Origin: Candidatus Heimdallarchaeota archaeon B3_Heim
Lineage (GTDB): Archaea > Asgardarchaeota > Heimdallarchaeia > Hodarchaeales > Hodarchaeaceae
DNA: 64,000 nucleotides
Assembly: GCA_003144275.1 (NCBI GenBank)
Contig: NJBF01000024.1
Coordinates: forward strand, 1-64,000
Reading direction: 5' to 3'
The position numbers and the translations under genes were made by a program. Position 1 is the stretch's first letter. Each line of letters begins with the position of its first letter. The notes beneath the pieces were generated by a model that was not told the DNA's origin, did not search any database, and saw only the letters and a list, made by a program, of their open reading frames with translations. Positions 1 through 9,588 of this stretch are shown here, in pieces.

Positions 1-2
1 TT

Positions 3-113
3 GTTGATTGGCTGGATTATGATCAAAAATTCGGTAGTACACTTTCAGATTTACTTACTGCCCTAACCAAGGTAGTTCCTTCAATGGAGGTTACGCGTTG
101 TAAGAATTATTAA
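3..113 (+). CDS. C-terminal fragment of a protein running in from the left edge
   Basis: The third forward frame is open from the window edge to a TAA, giving the last 36 residues of a protein (VDWLDYDQKFGST..., ending TRCKNY). The other two forward frames hit stops inside this stretch. The composition, with mixed charged and hydrophobic residues, looks like ordinary protein. No family can be named from so short a tail. It would converge on the lipid kinase gene that follows. Confidence 0.4.
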   Translation, partial: VDWLDYDQKFGSTLSDLLTALTKVVPSMEVTRCKNY

Positions 114-163
114 AAAAAAAGTGGGAAAGTGAAAAAAACGAAGGAATTCTAGGATCGAATTAA

Positions 164-967
164 CTAGAAAAAGATCCCGAAGAAATTCCCTTCTAATACG
201 ATGTTTAATAAAAACATGACTACTATTGTTGAAGCAGGTAACAGTAGATTGTCAATATCGGAAGGAGAAAAAGCTTCAACAATCATTGCAACTAATCCTA
301 GGATGACAATTACCATAAACATCTGTACAAGATCAATGCCAGGATCGGGAAGTAAAGATTGGTCACCTAATCCACCTATTACTCCTAATAACGCATAAAA
401 TACCAAACAACCTGCAACACTAAACACAAAAACACCAATTGAGCCGGTAAAGGTTTTCTCACTACCAAACGTTTTGTATGTTCTTCCACCGTATTTTTTT
501 CCTATGTAAGGAGCGATACCATCACCCCAACCCACAATGGCCATCATAAACACTCCAACCCATGTATCCAAGAACAGAGTACCAGCCACCATCATTACAA
601 TAGTGAAATAGAGAGGTCCTTTGAGTAACTCCTTTGGATCACCAGTTCGGGTCATGGTTTTAACATCTTTATCATCTGAAGTTGCTTTAAAACCTTTCAG
701 AAGGAACGTTGCAAAAAACAAAAGAGGAACAGCAACGTTAAACATAGCAGAAAACATATCAGACGAATCAATGAAGAGCCATACCCATATATAGCTACCA
801 GCAGCAATGTGTATCACCTTTCTTGATAAATCTGAGGATAGAGTTCCTGCATCGACCAATTTCTCCATAACCTTAATTGTCCCTTGAATATAAATCATCA
901 TAATAACAACACCCATTATGAGATTCCATACCAAAGGTAAATCACCTAATAGCGTAATGTAACCCAT
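164..967 (-). CDS. Phytol/dolichol kinase-like membrane protein (CTP-dependent polyprenol kinase family)
   Basis: A polytopic membrane protein of 267 residues with about seven hydrophobic segments. Family hallmarks are SRKVIHIAAG near residue 50, GWGDGIAPYIGKKYG near 150 followed by GSEKTFTGSIG, and VEAFSPSDIDNLLLP near 235. These match the dolichol kinase / phytol kinase / VTE5 family, which phosphorylates polyprenol-type alcohols at the membrane. In archaea such enzymes are expected to act on dolichol for N-glycosylation or on isoprenoid alcohols for lipid recycling. Start choice: a GTG nine bases upstream (976) lies inside the AGGTG Shine-Dalgarno itself, so the ATG at 967 is preferred. 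Which alcohol is used cannot be read from the sequence. The many sequon-rich surface proteins in this window fit a dolichol role (inference). Confidence 0.8.
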   Translation of the reverse strand: MGYITLLGDLPLVWNLIMGVVIMMIYIQGTIKVMEKLVDAGTLSSDLSRKVIHIAAGSYIWVWLFIDSSDMFSAMFNVAVPLLFFATFLLKGFKATSDDKDVKTMTRTGDPKELLKGPLYFTIVMMVAGTLFLDTWVGVFMMAIVGWGDGIAPYIGKKYGGRTYKTFGSEKTFTGSIGVFVFSVAGCLVFYALLGVIGGLGDQSLLPDPGIDLVQMFMVIVILGLVAMIVEAFSPSDIDNLLLPASTIVVMFLLNIVLEGNFFGIFF

Positions 968-1356
968 TTTTTTCACCTATATGCGTTGTATCAAAATTTC
1001 ACAGTTATTATCTAATAATAGTAACAAAACTGATTATTTGATAGATTAATAAGTATTTTGTGAATTTCACACATTTGAAGAATAGTATCATATTTTTTTC
1101 CCGAATGAACACAAAAAGTAATAGAATATACGTAGCAGACAGTCATAATAGTCTTGTCATATTTGAAATGGAGATCGAATTAGATATCAATACTTCTAGC
1201 AATACTATAACTTCTACCAATTTGACAATCCCTTCAACTACTCACAGTGGCTCCTCTCTACACTTATTAGTTATATTTTGGGGATTGTTTTTTTCTACTA
1301 CTTACTTTAAATTAGTGAGGAGTAAGAATCTAAGGTCAAAACACAAGTAAAGAAAC
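968..1356. other. Intergenic region, no convincing gene
   Basis: AT-rich spacer between the start of the lipid kinase and the stop of the methyltransferase gene. A forward frame stays open for 96 codons (1060-1350), but it has no Shine-Dalgarno, low-complexity serine/threonine content and no recognisable motif, so I do not call it a gene. The lipid kinase promoter should lie in 968-1060. Confidence 0.5.
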
Positions 1357-3435
1357 CTAATTTCGAAATCTCCTAAAGAATGAGAGGATTTGGCTTTTTT
1401 GCTTTTCTAGATTTGATTCTTTTCGTTTATCACGGACGTGAAACTGATCCAAAATGTATTCCAGTTCGATATAGGTCAAATCATATATAATAGCAATTCT
1501 AGCATCAAGCATAGCGAGTTTCTCAGAGTAAGACAAATCTACAGATCTCTCCTCTCCAGTAAATAGATCATTATATATCTCTGGAATTTCGTTATAGATA
1601 GCCCTAACAAGGGTTGTTATTTTTCTATACTCACTATTATCATTATTTAACCTGGGAAGGGGCATATCTCGTAGAAAAAACATGTTCAAATTCTGAGACA
1701 CCTTAAGACGAAGCATATAATCAAATACAAAACTGTTCATAATACCTAGCAGGTATAGTAGGTCGTCTAGCTTTATAAGTTGCTGATTTGCTTTGTTATG
1801 ATTTTTCACGAAAATAATAGAGTTGCTACAGCAACTATGTGCGGGAATCAATGTAGCAATCATCGTTCTTCGATTGGTACTTGCAGCGATAGCTCTAAAA
1901 CCAATTCTTACCTTCTTATATTCCGAATAATTTTTATGAAATTTCGATGTTATGTTCTGCTCATCAATCCAATAACGTGCCGGCTTAAATTGGTGAGTAA
2001 ATTGTTCGATCATTTTTCCTTCGAACACTGGAAGTCCTTTACTCTTCGTGTTGAAAAGAGGACTGTCAATCGTGATATCCAATTCTCTTGCGAATTTAAT
2101 CTTTGAAAATTCAGGTGTGGGTTCTACTATGGTAGGATGTCGATACATCTTGTCTGCAATCTGCATATCAAGTTTGGTTTTAAACTCAATTATTGACAAA
2201 GCACTTGGGGAAAAGCGTTTAATTTTCTCCCATGAGACCGATAGAATTTCAGCCTGCCCCTTTCGCAAGAATTCAGGATCCCTTTGCATAAATGCAGCTT
2301 GAAAATTTGTGGTTTTTTTACAATTTTTCTGAAAAATAAGGATATCAAACTTAAACGATTTGTGAATAGACACAAAGATACCTTGCCTATTTTCAAAGGA
2401 GTAAAGGGACATAACTTCATTTTCATCAAAAATTATTTCCCTTAGACCCTTAGTCCCTGCATCACTATGAATACCAGATGGTACGACAATTCCACAAACA
2501 CCATCATTTTTCATAAGGACGATTGCTCGTTCTAAGAACAATTTATAAAGATTAATATCTCCACTCACTCTTCTCGTATTGTTCCCTACTTGAATCAAAC
2601 CAGATTGATATCTGTACGTCTTACGGTAATATTCTGATTGCTTTTTTATTCTCGATTCGTATTTATTCCAGTCCTCACTAATAGTTGGGTTACTTTTCAA
2701 ATCTTCAATGATCTTTTTTGCTTCTTGTTTATCCAACTTATATTTAGTTAGATGCGAATTGTACTTAGAAAAGAATTCCTTCTCTAGGGGTTTTAGAATA
2801 TTCCAGGGAGGATTTCCTAGACATACTGCGAATCCTCCAGCCTTTAAAACAGAGAGAAACTCCCGATCCCAATTAAATTCAGTTAACTGTTCATCTGAGG
2901 AGGGATGTTCTTCTGTGAAGGTATTACCAATTAGAGAATTGCCTCTTTTTATGTGAAGTTTGAGTTTTGATCTAAGTTTATGTAAATCAATTGACAAATC
3001 ATCTTCACTTACGAGACTGATTAACATCTCGCGACATAATTCTACTCCTTTTTTGGAAATGTCAACCCCAAATAGATTCTTTGTTACGATTTCCAGTCGA
3101 ATTTGACCGATTGCCTTTTTTTGTACTCCTGATTTTATTAAAGATTTGTGGAGGTTAAGCAAAACAGTAAAAGAAGTCTTAAGGAAATACCCTGATCCCA
3201 CAGCAGGATCAATAATGGTTATTTCTTCAAGAACTTTAAGAATGACACAATGCATCTTGGAGGGTAAATCTTCAATCCTTAGTTTATTCCATTCTAGAGT
3301 GAGATCAGTTTTCAGTTCGCGATTTAGATGTTTAAGAAGGTAGGTATGGATGGCAGTTGTACAAATGTACTCAACCAAAATTTGAGGTGTATAAACAACT
3401 CCCAAGTCTTTGTGATCTTGAGATAGAGCTTTCAT
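1357..3435 (-). CDS. Orphan N6-adenine DNA methyltransferase (Eco57I/type IIG-like, no nuclease domain)
   Basis: A 692-residue gamma-class adenine methyltransferase. Visible motifs are the target-region entry GVVYTPQILVEYI (residues 12-24), SAM-binding motif I DPAVGSG (76-82), a DISKKGVELCREM segment after it, and catalytic motif IV NPPW near 208. The C-terminal half has the mixed TaqI-like specificity region, with a GFRAIAASTNRRTMIATLIP segment and a run of small hydrophobic helices ending in FFLRDMPLPRL. Type IIG enzymes carry an N-terminal PD-(D/E)XK nuclease. Here the protein starts directly at the methyltransferase core, so it is either an orphan modification enzyme or the modification half of a system whose partner is elsewhere. 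No nuclease lies beside it. ATG start at 3435. Confidence 0.85.
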   Translation of the reverse strand: MKALSQDHKDLGVVYTPQILVEYICTTAIHTYLLKHLNRELKTDLTLEWNKLRIEDLPSKMHCVILKVLEEITIIDPAVGSGYFLKTSFTVLLNLHKSLIKSGVQKKAIGQIRLEIVTKNLFGVDISKKGVELCREMLISLVSEDDLSIDLHKLRSKLKLHIKRGNSLIGNTFTEEHPSSDEQLTEFNWDREFLSVLKAGGFAVCLGNPPWNILKPLEKEFFSKYNSHLTKYKLDKQEAKKIIEDLKSNPTISEDWNKYESRIKKQSEYYRKTYRYQSGLIQVGNNTRRVSGDINLYKLFLERAIVLMKNDGVCGIVVPSGIHSDAGTKGLREIIFDENEVMSLYSFENRQGIFVSIHKSFKFDILIFQKNCKKTTNFQAAFMQRDPEFLRKGQAEILSVSWEKIKRFSPSALSIIEFKTKLDMQIADKMYRHPTIVEPTPEFSKIKFARELDITIDSPLFNTKSKGLPVFEGKMIEQFTHQFKPARYWIDEQNITSKFHKNYSEYKKVRIGFRAIAASTNRRTMIATLIPAHSCCSNSIIFVKNHNKANQQLIKLDDLLYLLGIMNSFVFDYMLRLKVSQNLNMFFLRDMPLPRLNNDNSEYRKITTLVRAIYNEIPEIYNDLFTGEERSVDLSYSEKLAMLDARIAIIYDLTYIELEYILDQFHVRDKRKESNLEKQKSQILSFFRRFRN

Positions 3436-3459
3436 GTTTTTTGCGACTCACTACGATCG

Positions 3460-4431
3460 CTAGATAAGTTCTATCTTATGCAAGAAATACCAAATTGGTC
3501 CAATAAGAATTATACTAAAGAGAATCACGATCCAAAACGCATAGGGACTATCACTGAAAGGTAAAGGTTCAAGATTCATACCATAAAGACTTGCGAGTAA
3601 GGTGGGAACCATCACAATTAGTGAAATCGATGCTAATACTTTAATTAAATCGTTTTGATTATTGGATATTACAGAAGTATACGCATCTAAGCTACTTTCA
3701 ATTAAATCTCGATAAATCCGGAGAAGATCAGCCTGTTGCTGCAAATCAATTGATAAATCTTCTAAATCATCAAGGAGTTCTGGAAGTTCTTTAAATTCGG
3801 GCGCTTTTTGAAGCTGATAAAATGCGCGTACATTTCCTCTCAGTGCTGCATCTAAATATGTTGCCTCCCTAGAAAGAGTGAACACTTGTTCAATTGATTT
3901 AGATTTCACAGACTTGAATATTACTTTTTCCAAGGTAGCAAGCTCTTGATCTATAACATCCACTCCTAGCTCATATGATTTAACTACGCTTTCTAACCAA
4001 TCAAGGAGTACTAAGATAGTTGGTTTTGATCGTTTTCTCCGTGAGCCAATAGGCTTTCTAATTCTTTTTGCTTCAATGGCTTGATGTTGTATTGTAATTA
4101 AATGAGATCCAGTTAAAAATACCGTTGCTGGAAGAGTAGTCTGACGAGATTGAAAGAGATCACTCTTCTTGAATTGTTCACCAGAGGGTACTCTTAATAC
4201 TAATTTGATGAAGGGTGGTTCATTTTCAGGTTCTAATTCCAATCTTGGCCTTTCGTCAACATCAAGTGAGTCCTCAAGATCCTCCCAGGGAATTTTATAT
4301 GTATTATGAATTGCTTTTAGTTCTGCCAAGCTGGGGTTAGTGCAATCCATCCAAGTGGGAACATTTGGAAGGATTCCCTGAACATAATCAGAAAATGTTA
4401 ATCCAGTATCGAGATTTTTTATTTCAATCAA
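3460..4431 (-). CDS. corA: CorA-type divalent cation (Mg2+/Co2+/Ni2+) channel
   Basis: A CorA family channel: a long acidic and helical cytosolic N-terminal domain, then two membrane helices at the C-terminus. The first helix ends in the signature YGMN that lines the pore entrance. The last segment, with FWIVILFSIILIGPIWYFLH, is the second helix, followed by a short tail. CorA works as a pentamer for Mg2+ uptake. Start choice: the frame stays open to an ATG at 4512, but that ATG has no Shine-Dalgarno and its first 27 residues do not resemble CorA. A perfect GGAGG sits eight bases before a TTG at 4431, so I use that start (323 residues). The gene ends in TAG, which shows that TAG is a working stop here. 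Confidence 0.85.
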   Translation of the reverse strand: MIEIKNLDTGLTFSDYVQGILPNVPTWMDCTNPSLAELKAIHNTYKIPWEDLEDSLDVDERPRLELEPENEPPFIKLVLRVPSGEQFKKSDLFQSRQTTLPATVFLTGSHLITIQHQAIEAKRIRKPIGSRRKRSKPTILVLLDWLESVVKSYELGVDVIDQELATLEKVIFKSVKSKSIEQVFTLSREATYLDAALRGNVRAFYQLQKAPEFKELPELLDDLEDLSIDLQQQADLLRIYRDLIESSLDAYTSVISNNQNDLIKVLASISLIVMVPTLLASLYGMNLEPLPFSDSPYAFWIVILFSIILIGPIWYFLHKIELI

Positions 4432-4549
4432 GGCAAAAACCTCCAAGATTAAGCCATCTTTTATGGCTAATAAGCTATTTCGTCTTGCTATAAAAATAAA
4501 TGAACCAACCATTTAATATTTTTCTATTAAGGCCTTTCACCTCACTTAA

Positions 4550-5176
4550 TCAATTCTTCTTAATTGGTTGTCGGATAACAGTACGCAATTTTTCAGGTTT
4601 GGTACGCCGTGGGTCGCTAAGATAAATCTCATGATGCTTATTATGTAGAAGATAACCCTTTTCTTCGGCATATTTGTGCATGTTCGCAATCACTGGTCCT
4701 TCCTCACTGAAAGGACCGAGATGAAGAACCTGAACTACAGTACCTTCGGAAAACGTTTCGTAACGAAGTTTGTTGAAATTTAATGGATTTTTTTTCTCTT
4801 TGAATAGCACAAGAGCCTTCTTGATCTGTTCTTCTTTTACAAAGTCAGGGATTCGAATCATTGAGGTCCATTTCCATTCATCCTTTCTTTCCATGTATGA
4901 ATCTGTAAACACCGTCATATCATCTGCCCACCAGAGGCCTTCGAGAGGGGGGACAACATAATCTTTTCCAGTTGGCTTCATAACACTCATTTTCAGAGTA
5001 AATGATGCACCATAGAGCAATTGCATAGCTTCCTGGTACAAAGGATTATCTACTGGGTAACCTGTTCCATCTACCATAAAGAACCGCATATCAGGAATTT
5101 CAAGTATATGAGGATCCCTCGGAGGGTTGTACAAGTTAGGAAATTCTTTTTTTAAATCAGCTTTTTTACCTTGCAT
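4550..5176 (-). CDS. GyrI-like small-molecule-binding domain protein
   Basis: A 208-residue stand-alone GyrI-like (SOUL/AraC effector-binding fold) protein. The pattern MRFFMVDGTGYP near residue 30, the PLEGLWWADDM motif near 77, and the second half-repeat ending in VQVLHLGPFSEEGP and HEIYLSDPRRTKPEKLRT are typical of the YjoB/GyrI-like family. Its members bind small hydrophobic or cationic ligands, and some act as hydrolases. An AGGGAT Shine-Dalgarno lies six bases before the ATG. It follows a PadR regulator by about 20 bases on the same strand, so the two are probably co-transcribed and may form a ligand-sensing or detoxification pair (inference). Confidence 0.8.
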   Translation of the reverse strand: MQGKKADLKKEFPNLYNPPRDPHILEIPDMRFFMVDGTGYPVDNPLYQEAMQLLYGASFTLKMSVMKPTGKDYVVPPLEGLWWADDMTVFTDSYMERKDEWKWTSMIRIPDFVKEEQIKKALVLFKEKKNPLNFNKLRYETFSEGTVVQVLHLGPFSEEGPVIANMHKYAEEKGYLLHNKHHEIYLSDPRRTKPEKLRTVIRQPIKKN

Positions 5177-5196
5177 TCTATATCCCTACATTTATT

Positions 5197-5805
5197 TCAG
5201 TTTGAATTTAGTTTCTCCTCTATTTTATCGATTAGTTCTTTCAAAAAATTATTTTTTGCACTCAATGAGTTAAAAGAATAATTGAATAACGCCCAAACAT
5301 GAATTGGTAAATCTCCCTCCTGTTCATGCTTACTGTCTTCTTTGAATCGGCCACGAACAACCTCAATCCGTTCATCGATTCGTTTTTTGTAATTTTTAAT
5401 GGTATCTAAGAATTCTTCATCGTCAAAAACGAAAGCAGCAGCTAAAGCAAGATTCATCTCCTGGTAATTTAAATCCATTTTATGGAAATAATGAATGACA
5501 GTGCTTTTTAGAATTCTCTGACCTGTTGAAGTAACTATGAATAATTTCTGTGGCGCGCCCACTTCACTTTGAGCTTTCGTATTTGAGATTGTTTCTTTGG
5601 CCTTTATCAATTTCATTTTTTCGAGCTGAGTGATTATATAGTAGACAGATGAGAATGAAAGTCTAGACCATTGCTTAACATTTCGTTCTTCAATCAATTC
5701 ATTTAGCATAGTGCCGCTTACGCCCGTGATATCGAATGGGGGATGAGCAATCATACCCAAAACGAGAAATTGTTTTTCGGAAATCGTTTCAATCCATCCC
5801 ATCAT
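5197..5805 (-). CDS. PadR-like winged-helix transcriptional regulator
   Basis: A winged-helix regulator of the PadR family, about 200 residues. The N-terminal DNA-binding part runs from EKQFLVLGMIAHPP through SSVYYIITQLEKMKLI to the wing with PQKLFIVTSTGQRIL near residue 105. The C-terminal half is a helical dimerisation domain rich in Lys and Glu. The in-frame ATG pair at 5805/5802 overlaps the 3' end of the BtrH_N gene upstream, which suggests translational coupling. A TTG further upstream (5817) lacks a Shine-Dalgarno. PadR proteins usually repress neighbouring genes in response to small molecules. The adjacent BtrH_N and GyrI-like genes are the likely targets (inference). Confidence 0.8.
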   Translation of the reverse strand: MMGWIETISEKQFLVLGMIAHPPFDITGVSGTMLNELIEERNVKQWSRLSFSSVYYIITQLEKMKLIKAKETISNTKAQSEVGAPQKLFIVTSTGQRILKSTVIHYFHKMDLNYQEMNLALAAAFVFDDEEFLDTIKNYKKRIDERIEVVRGRFKEDSKHEQEGDLPIHVWALFNYSFNSLSAKNNFLKELIDKIEEKLNSN

Positions 5806-6892
5806 ATGTATAGTCAAGGAGGAGGTGGGCTCCTTCTTTTTCGAGAATCTGAATTTCAGCTAAGGACTCTTTTAATTTATTTGCAATAGTTTCCTGATCA
5901 TTCTTCTCAAATTTCTCACTCAAGTGGGCAAAAAACTGTGCGCATTCCTCCCACTTCGCTCCTAATTTCTCATAAAATGTTGCGAAATGCTGAAGAGACT
6001 CATCATTCAATTTCTGGGCAGTTTCTTCAAGAAATTCTGCAAATAAATATCGAAACAATCCCCCACCGGTACCATAATTATGTTCTTTGGTACCAATATA
6101 ACCAGCTTGTTGTAAACATCTGGATTTTAGCTTATCATTCGATAGTTTGAGCCATCGATCGAGATCTTTAATTAAAACCTCTATCGCAGTCGTTCCACTA
6201 TGGATACCTATTAATCTGAGCATACGGCCACTTCTTGAGGTGAGATATCTCCCAGTACGATGAAAAACATCTTGAACGACTGTGGTTAATTCAGGTGTTT
6301 TATTAGGGAATTCTAGTTCGTAAATCAAATTATTAGGGGCCATAAACTTATCAATTGTAGAATTTCTACCTTTTGAAAGTTCGTCATAGGAAACTTCAAG
6401 AATTTCAGAGAAATGTGTGTCGCTTACAAAGACAGTTTGACTTTGTGAATCATATCCACAAACTGCAATGGTATGTCCTCCAAAGTGGAAGTCATCTGGA
6501 AGATCTTTCTTTTGATAGTTGAGATAAGCCATATCAATGTTGATAACAGAAGGCGTACTCGCATCTAAGTGTTGTTTTAATCTTTGCCAACCTTCATTTT
6601 CATTTTTGGATTTATATTCATTAAGCGAGATTGATAACGTTCTACAGAGATCTTTCACAAAATCCTTGTTTCTACCACCGAAGAAGGGTTCCATTTTTGG
6701 TATCTTCAAATAGGCAAGAGTCATTCCACCCCCAAGACCAAAAATCATTGCTTCACTCATTTTCTCCCCATGGAATTCAAATACGTCTCGTAGTGCAGAC
6801 GAAGTACAATGAACTCCAGGTTCATGCCTAAACCCATCTATAACATATTCAAAGTTACTTTTACCTTGATAATCACTCACATTCTTCACCAT
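5789..6892 (-). CDS. BtrH N-terminal domain / DUF4872 protein (papain-like fold)
   Basis: A 367-residue protein with the layout of butirosin biosynthesis protein BtrH relatives. The N-terminal domain has GVHCTSSALRDVFEFHG (26-42) followed by the glycine-rich MIFGLGGGMT. A histidine stands in HFGGHTIAVCGYD near 140-150, with SDTHF just after. The Cys-His-Asp order is compatible with a papain-like active site. The C-terminal half (about 200-367) is helical and matches the DUF4872 region. BtrH moves an acyl chain from a carrier protein to an aminoglycoside, but the role of stand-alone archaeal relatives is not known and no carrier protein is encoded nearby. Its 3' end overlaps the PadR gene, so the two are linked. 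Confidence 0.75.
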   Translation of the reverse strand: MVKNVSDYQGKSNFEYVIDGFRHEPGVHCTSSALRDVFEFHGEKMSEAMIFGLGGGMTLAYLKIPKMEPFFGGRNKDFVKDLCRTLSISLNEYKSKNENEGWQRLKQHLDASTPSVINIDMAYLNYQKKDLPDDFHFGGHTIAVCGYDSQSQTVFVSDTHFSEILEVSYDELSKGRNSTIDKFMAPNNLIYELEFPNKTPELTTVVQDVFHRTGRYLTSRSGRMLRLIGIHSGTTAIEVLIKDLDRWLKLSNDKLKSRCLQQAGYIGTKEHNYGTGGGLFRYLFAEFLEETAQKLNDESLQHFATFYEKLGAKWEECAQFFAHLSEKFEKNDQETIANKLKESLAEIQILEKEGAHLLLDYTYDGMD

Positions 6893-7098
6893 TAATGAGA
6901 TCTAAATTTTTCAATTCTTGAAAAAATATTAAATCAGTTATTTCAACCTTAAACTATTTCTTTTTAAAACTTGCTTTGTCCACAGATGTACATGAATTTT
7001 TCAAAAATGGAAAAAAAAGGAAATGGTATAATTTCCTGAAAATATTCATTTAGGGGGATAAAGTAAATATTAAATCAAAAATAAGCCAGTTACTCTTG

Positions 7099-8037
7099 TT
7101 AAAAAAACATTTTGGGTTTGAAATTAGATGCTTGACTGTTTAGTTGATCTATTTCACTACTTGTTAAATTTAATTCCGAGGCTTGAATATTTGTCTCTAG
7201 TTGTGTGATATTTTTTGCCCCTGGAATAGCAACGACTGATTTATCTTTAATTAACCAGCTTAACGCGACTTGTGCCATCGATACATCGTGTAGTTGAGCA
7301 ACAGTATTTAATTCCTCAAGCATAGGGGCAGCTCTTTTGAAATTGCTCTTAGTGTACAAGCGATTCATACGTCTGGTACCTTTTGGCGCATTTTTTGCAT
7401 TATACTTACCTGTCAGAAAGCCTTGGCCTAGTGGAGAATACGCCATAATCGTAACATTATTTTCCTCAGCATAAGGTAAAAACAAATCTTTGACTTTAGA
7501 TTTGGCCATCGAATAATTGAGTTGACTTACATCTATAGGATGCTTTTGCATTTTGGATTGGGCTTTTTGAAATCGTTTTAAACCAAAATTACTGATCCCA
7601 ATATGACGGATCAGTCCTTCATCCACCATTTTTTCCATATGTTGCAAAGTGGCTCCTAATGGAAGTAGAGGGTTTGGCCAGTGTATTAAATACACATCTA
7701 GATAATCTGTCTTTAAACGCTTAAGACTCTTGGCTAAGGCTCGATTTACTGCCGATGGACGAATTGCTGTAGGCAAAAATTTGGACACAATAACGAAATC
7801 TTCTCTGTTATATCCTTCTAATGCTTGACCAAGAATTATTTCCGACTTACCTCCTCCATACACCTCTGCTGTATCAATAAGGTTGACACCAAGCTCCAAG
7901 GCTCTATGTACAATATCTATTGCGTCTTGTTTACCAAAATCTTTTCCATAACCCCAACCTTTTGACCCAAATTGCCATGTGCCCAGTCCTATTTGTGAAA
8001 TCTTGGTTTCGCTTGTACCTAAATTTGTAAATCGCAT
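7099..8037 (-). CDS. Aldo/keto reductase
   Basis: A 312-residue (beta/alpha)8 NAD(P)H-dependent aldo/keto reductase. The catalytic residues are visible: Asp and Tyr in NLIDTAEVYGGG (near 55-60), Lys in FVIVSKFLP (near 86) and His in YLIHWPNP (near 120). The cofactor-binding strand AYSPLGQGFLTGKY and SVVAIPGAKN near 250 are also present. Start choice: a GTG-like upstream extension to 8052 is possible, but GAGGAAG lies at good spacing before the ATG at 8037. It stands alone, divergent from cydA. The substrate is unknown; sugar, ketoacid or xenobiotic carbonyls are the usual ones. Confidence 0.88.
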   Translation of the reverse strand: MRFTNLGTSETKISQIGLGTWQFGSKGWGYGKDFGKQDAIDIVHRALELGVNLIDTAEVYGGGKSEIILGQALEGYNREDFVIVSKFLPTAIRPSAVNRALAKSLKRLKTDYLDVYLIHWPNPLLPLGATLQHMEKMVDEGLIRHIGISNFGLKRFQKAQSKMQKHPIDVSQLNYSMAKSKVKDLFLPYAEENNVTIMAYSPLGQGFLTGKYNAKNAPKGTRRMNRLYTKSNFKRAAPMLEELNTVAQLHDVSMAQVALSWLIKDKSVVAIPGAKNITQLETNIQASELNLTSSEIDQLNSQASNFKPKMFF

Positions 8038-8205
8038 TAAATTCTTCCTCAATTGCTACTACGAGGGTTTTATCAAAAAGATTGAGCTCTGAAAATGACA
8101 TTCTTTCAATACAAGTGAGCTTTTAGTTATTTTATTGTGCATAAAGGTTTTGAATACAGCCCATAATACAATTTCCATAATTTTTTCTTGTCAATTTAAA
8201 GAAAG

Positions 8206-9588
8206 ATGAGTTGTATTAATATGATCAATCCTACAAGTTTAGCACAAATCCAATTTTACATAACTATTGGATTTCATTTTATATTTCCTCCCCTATCAAT
8301 CGGATTAAGTTGGTATATTACTTATTTATTGACTCGTTACATCCGATCGAAAGAACAGTATTATAAAGATAGTGCATGGTTTTGGATAAAACTTTTCGCA
8401 ACCACTGTCGCCATTGGTATCCCAACAGGTGTTCTCATGGAATTCCAGTTTGGTATGAACTGGTCAGAATTCTCTCGGTTTGTTGGCGAAGTTTTTGCCA
8501 CTTTTTTACTGTTAGAAGTGTTTTTTGCTTTTTTCCTTGAATCAGTGTTTTTAGGTGTAATTTTGTCAGGAATGCGTACAAAGCGAATTTCTGATAGAGT
8601 TTTATGGTTTTCCTCAATCATGATAACTCTTGGAACAACTCTTTCTTCTTTTTGGATCTTAGCAGCGAATTCTTGGATGCAAACACCTGGAGTTCCTGGA
8701 GAACCTGGATCTGGTTGGGATATCGTAGGAGGAAAAGCTGTCCTAACCAATTTTTGGGATGTCTTATTTACTCCTTCTATGGTTGCCAGATTTTTCCATA
8801 CAGTAAATGCATGCCTTATAGCTGGGGCTTTTTTCATCATCGGAATAAGCTGCTTATATCTTCTGAAAGACAGACATCATAAATTTGCATACGATTCCAT
8901 CAAGTTGGCATTGATTGTAGGAATAATTTTGTCCATAATACAAGGATTTTTTGGACACTGGCAATCTACTATTGTAGCTACTTATCAACCAGCTAAATTT
9001 GCAGCCCAAGAGGGCCTTTTTGAAACAACAGCGGGTGCACCATTGGTCGTTTTTGCAATCCTTGATGATTCCAAGGTGTTATTTGAGATTGGTATCCCTT
9101 TTCTCCTCAGTTTACTGACTTGGGGTGATCCAAATGCTATTGTTACTGGTCTTGATGCATTTGCACTAGAGGATCGTCCCTCTGTACTTCTCACGTTCTA
9201 TTCATTCCATCTAATGGTTATCATCGGGATGTTTCTCGTTGGAGTAGCTTTGGTAGGGGTCTTTCTTCTCTGGAAAAAGAGTCTGTCTGATCCATCCTCA
9301 AAATTACGCAAGTGGTTCTTACGATTAGGTGTGCTAGCATTACCATTACCTCTCATTTCGATTGATTTTGGATGGATTACAACTGAAAGTGGTCGTCAAC
9401 CTTGGATCATTCAGGGTATTCTCCGAACAGCCGATGCTGCATCTGCCGCACCATCAGAAGAGATAATATTATCTTTAATTACCTACATAGTTACCTATAT
9501 TGTTCTCTTTATTGCTTGGATACTAGTAATGAGAAGAATTTTTATTAAAGGACCTTCACTATACGAAACGGATGAGGTGGTAACATGA
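8206..9588 (+). CDS. cydA: Cytochrome bd-type quinol oxidase subunit I
   Basis: A 460-residue polytopic protein with nine or so helices. The N-terminal GFHFIFPPLSIGLSW contains the haem-ligand histidine, EFQFGMNW follows helix 2, FFHTVNACLIAGAFF supplies a second His ligand, and GRQPWIIQGILRT is the family signature. The quinol-loop start QPAKFAAQEG keeps the Lys and Glu important for quinol oxidation. The loop is short, as in CioA-type rather than the long-loop E. coli enzyme. The enzyme reduces O2 to water at the membrane using quinol without pumping protons. It overlaps cydB by ATGA. A second ATG five codons in (8221) is an alternative start. It indicates oxygen use or protection in this archaeon. 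Confidence 0.93.
   Translation: MSCINMINPTSLAQIQFYITIGFHFIFPPLSIGLSWYITYLLTRYIRSKEQYYKDSAWFWIKLFATTVAIGIPTGVLMEFQFGMNWSEFSRFVGEVFATFLLLEVFFAFFLESVFLGVILSGMRTKRISDRVLWFSSIMITLGTTLSSFWILAANSWMQTPGVPGEPGSGWDIVGGKAVLTNFWDVLFTPSMVARFFHTVNACLIAGAFFIIGISCLYLLKDRHHKFAYDSIKLALIVGIILSIIQGFFGHWQSTIVATYQPAKFAAQEGLFETTAGAPLVVFAILDDSKVLFEIGIPFLLSLLTWGDPNAIVTGLDAFALEDRPSVLLTFYSFHLMVIIGMFLVGVALVGVFLLWKKSLSDPSSKLRKWFLRLGVLALPLPLISIDFGWITTESGRQPWIIQGILRTADAASAAPSEEIILSLITYIVTYIVLFIAWILVMRRIFIKGPSLYETDEVVT

Noticed and set aside
1060..1350. 96-codon plus-strand ORF between the lipid kinase and the methyltransferase
   Set aside because: No Shine-Dalgarno, low-complexity Ser/Thr/Asn content and no motif. It fits random openness in AT-rich DNA.
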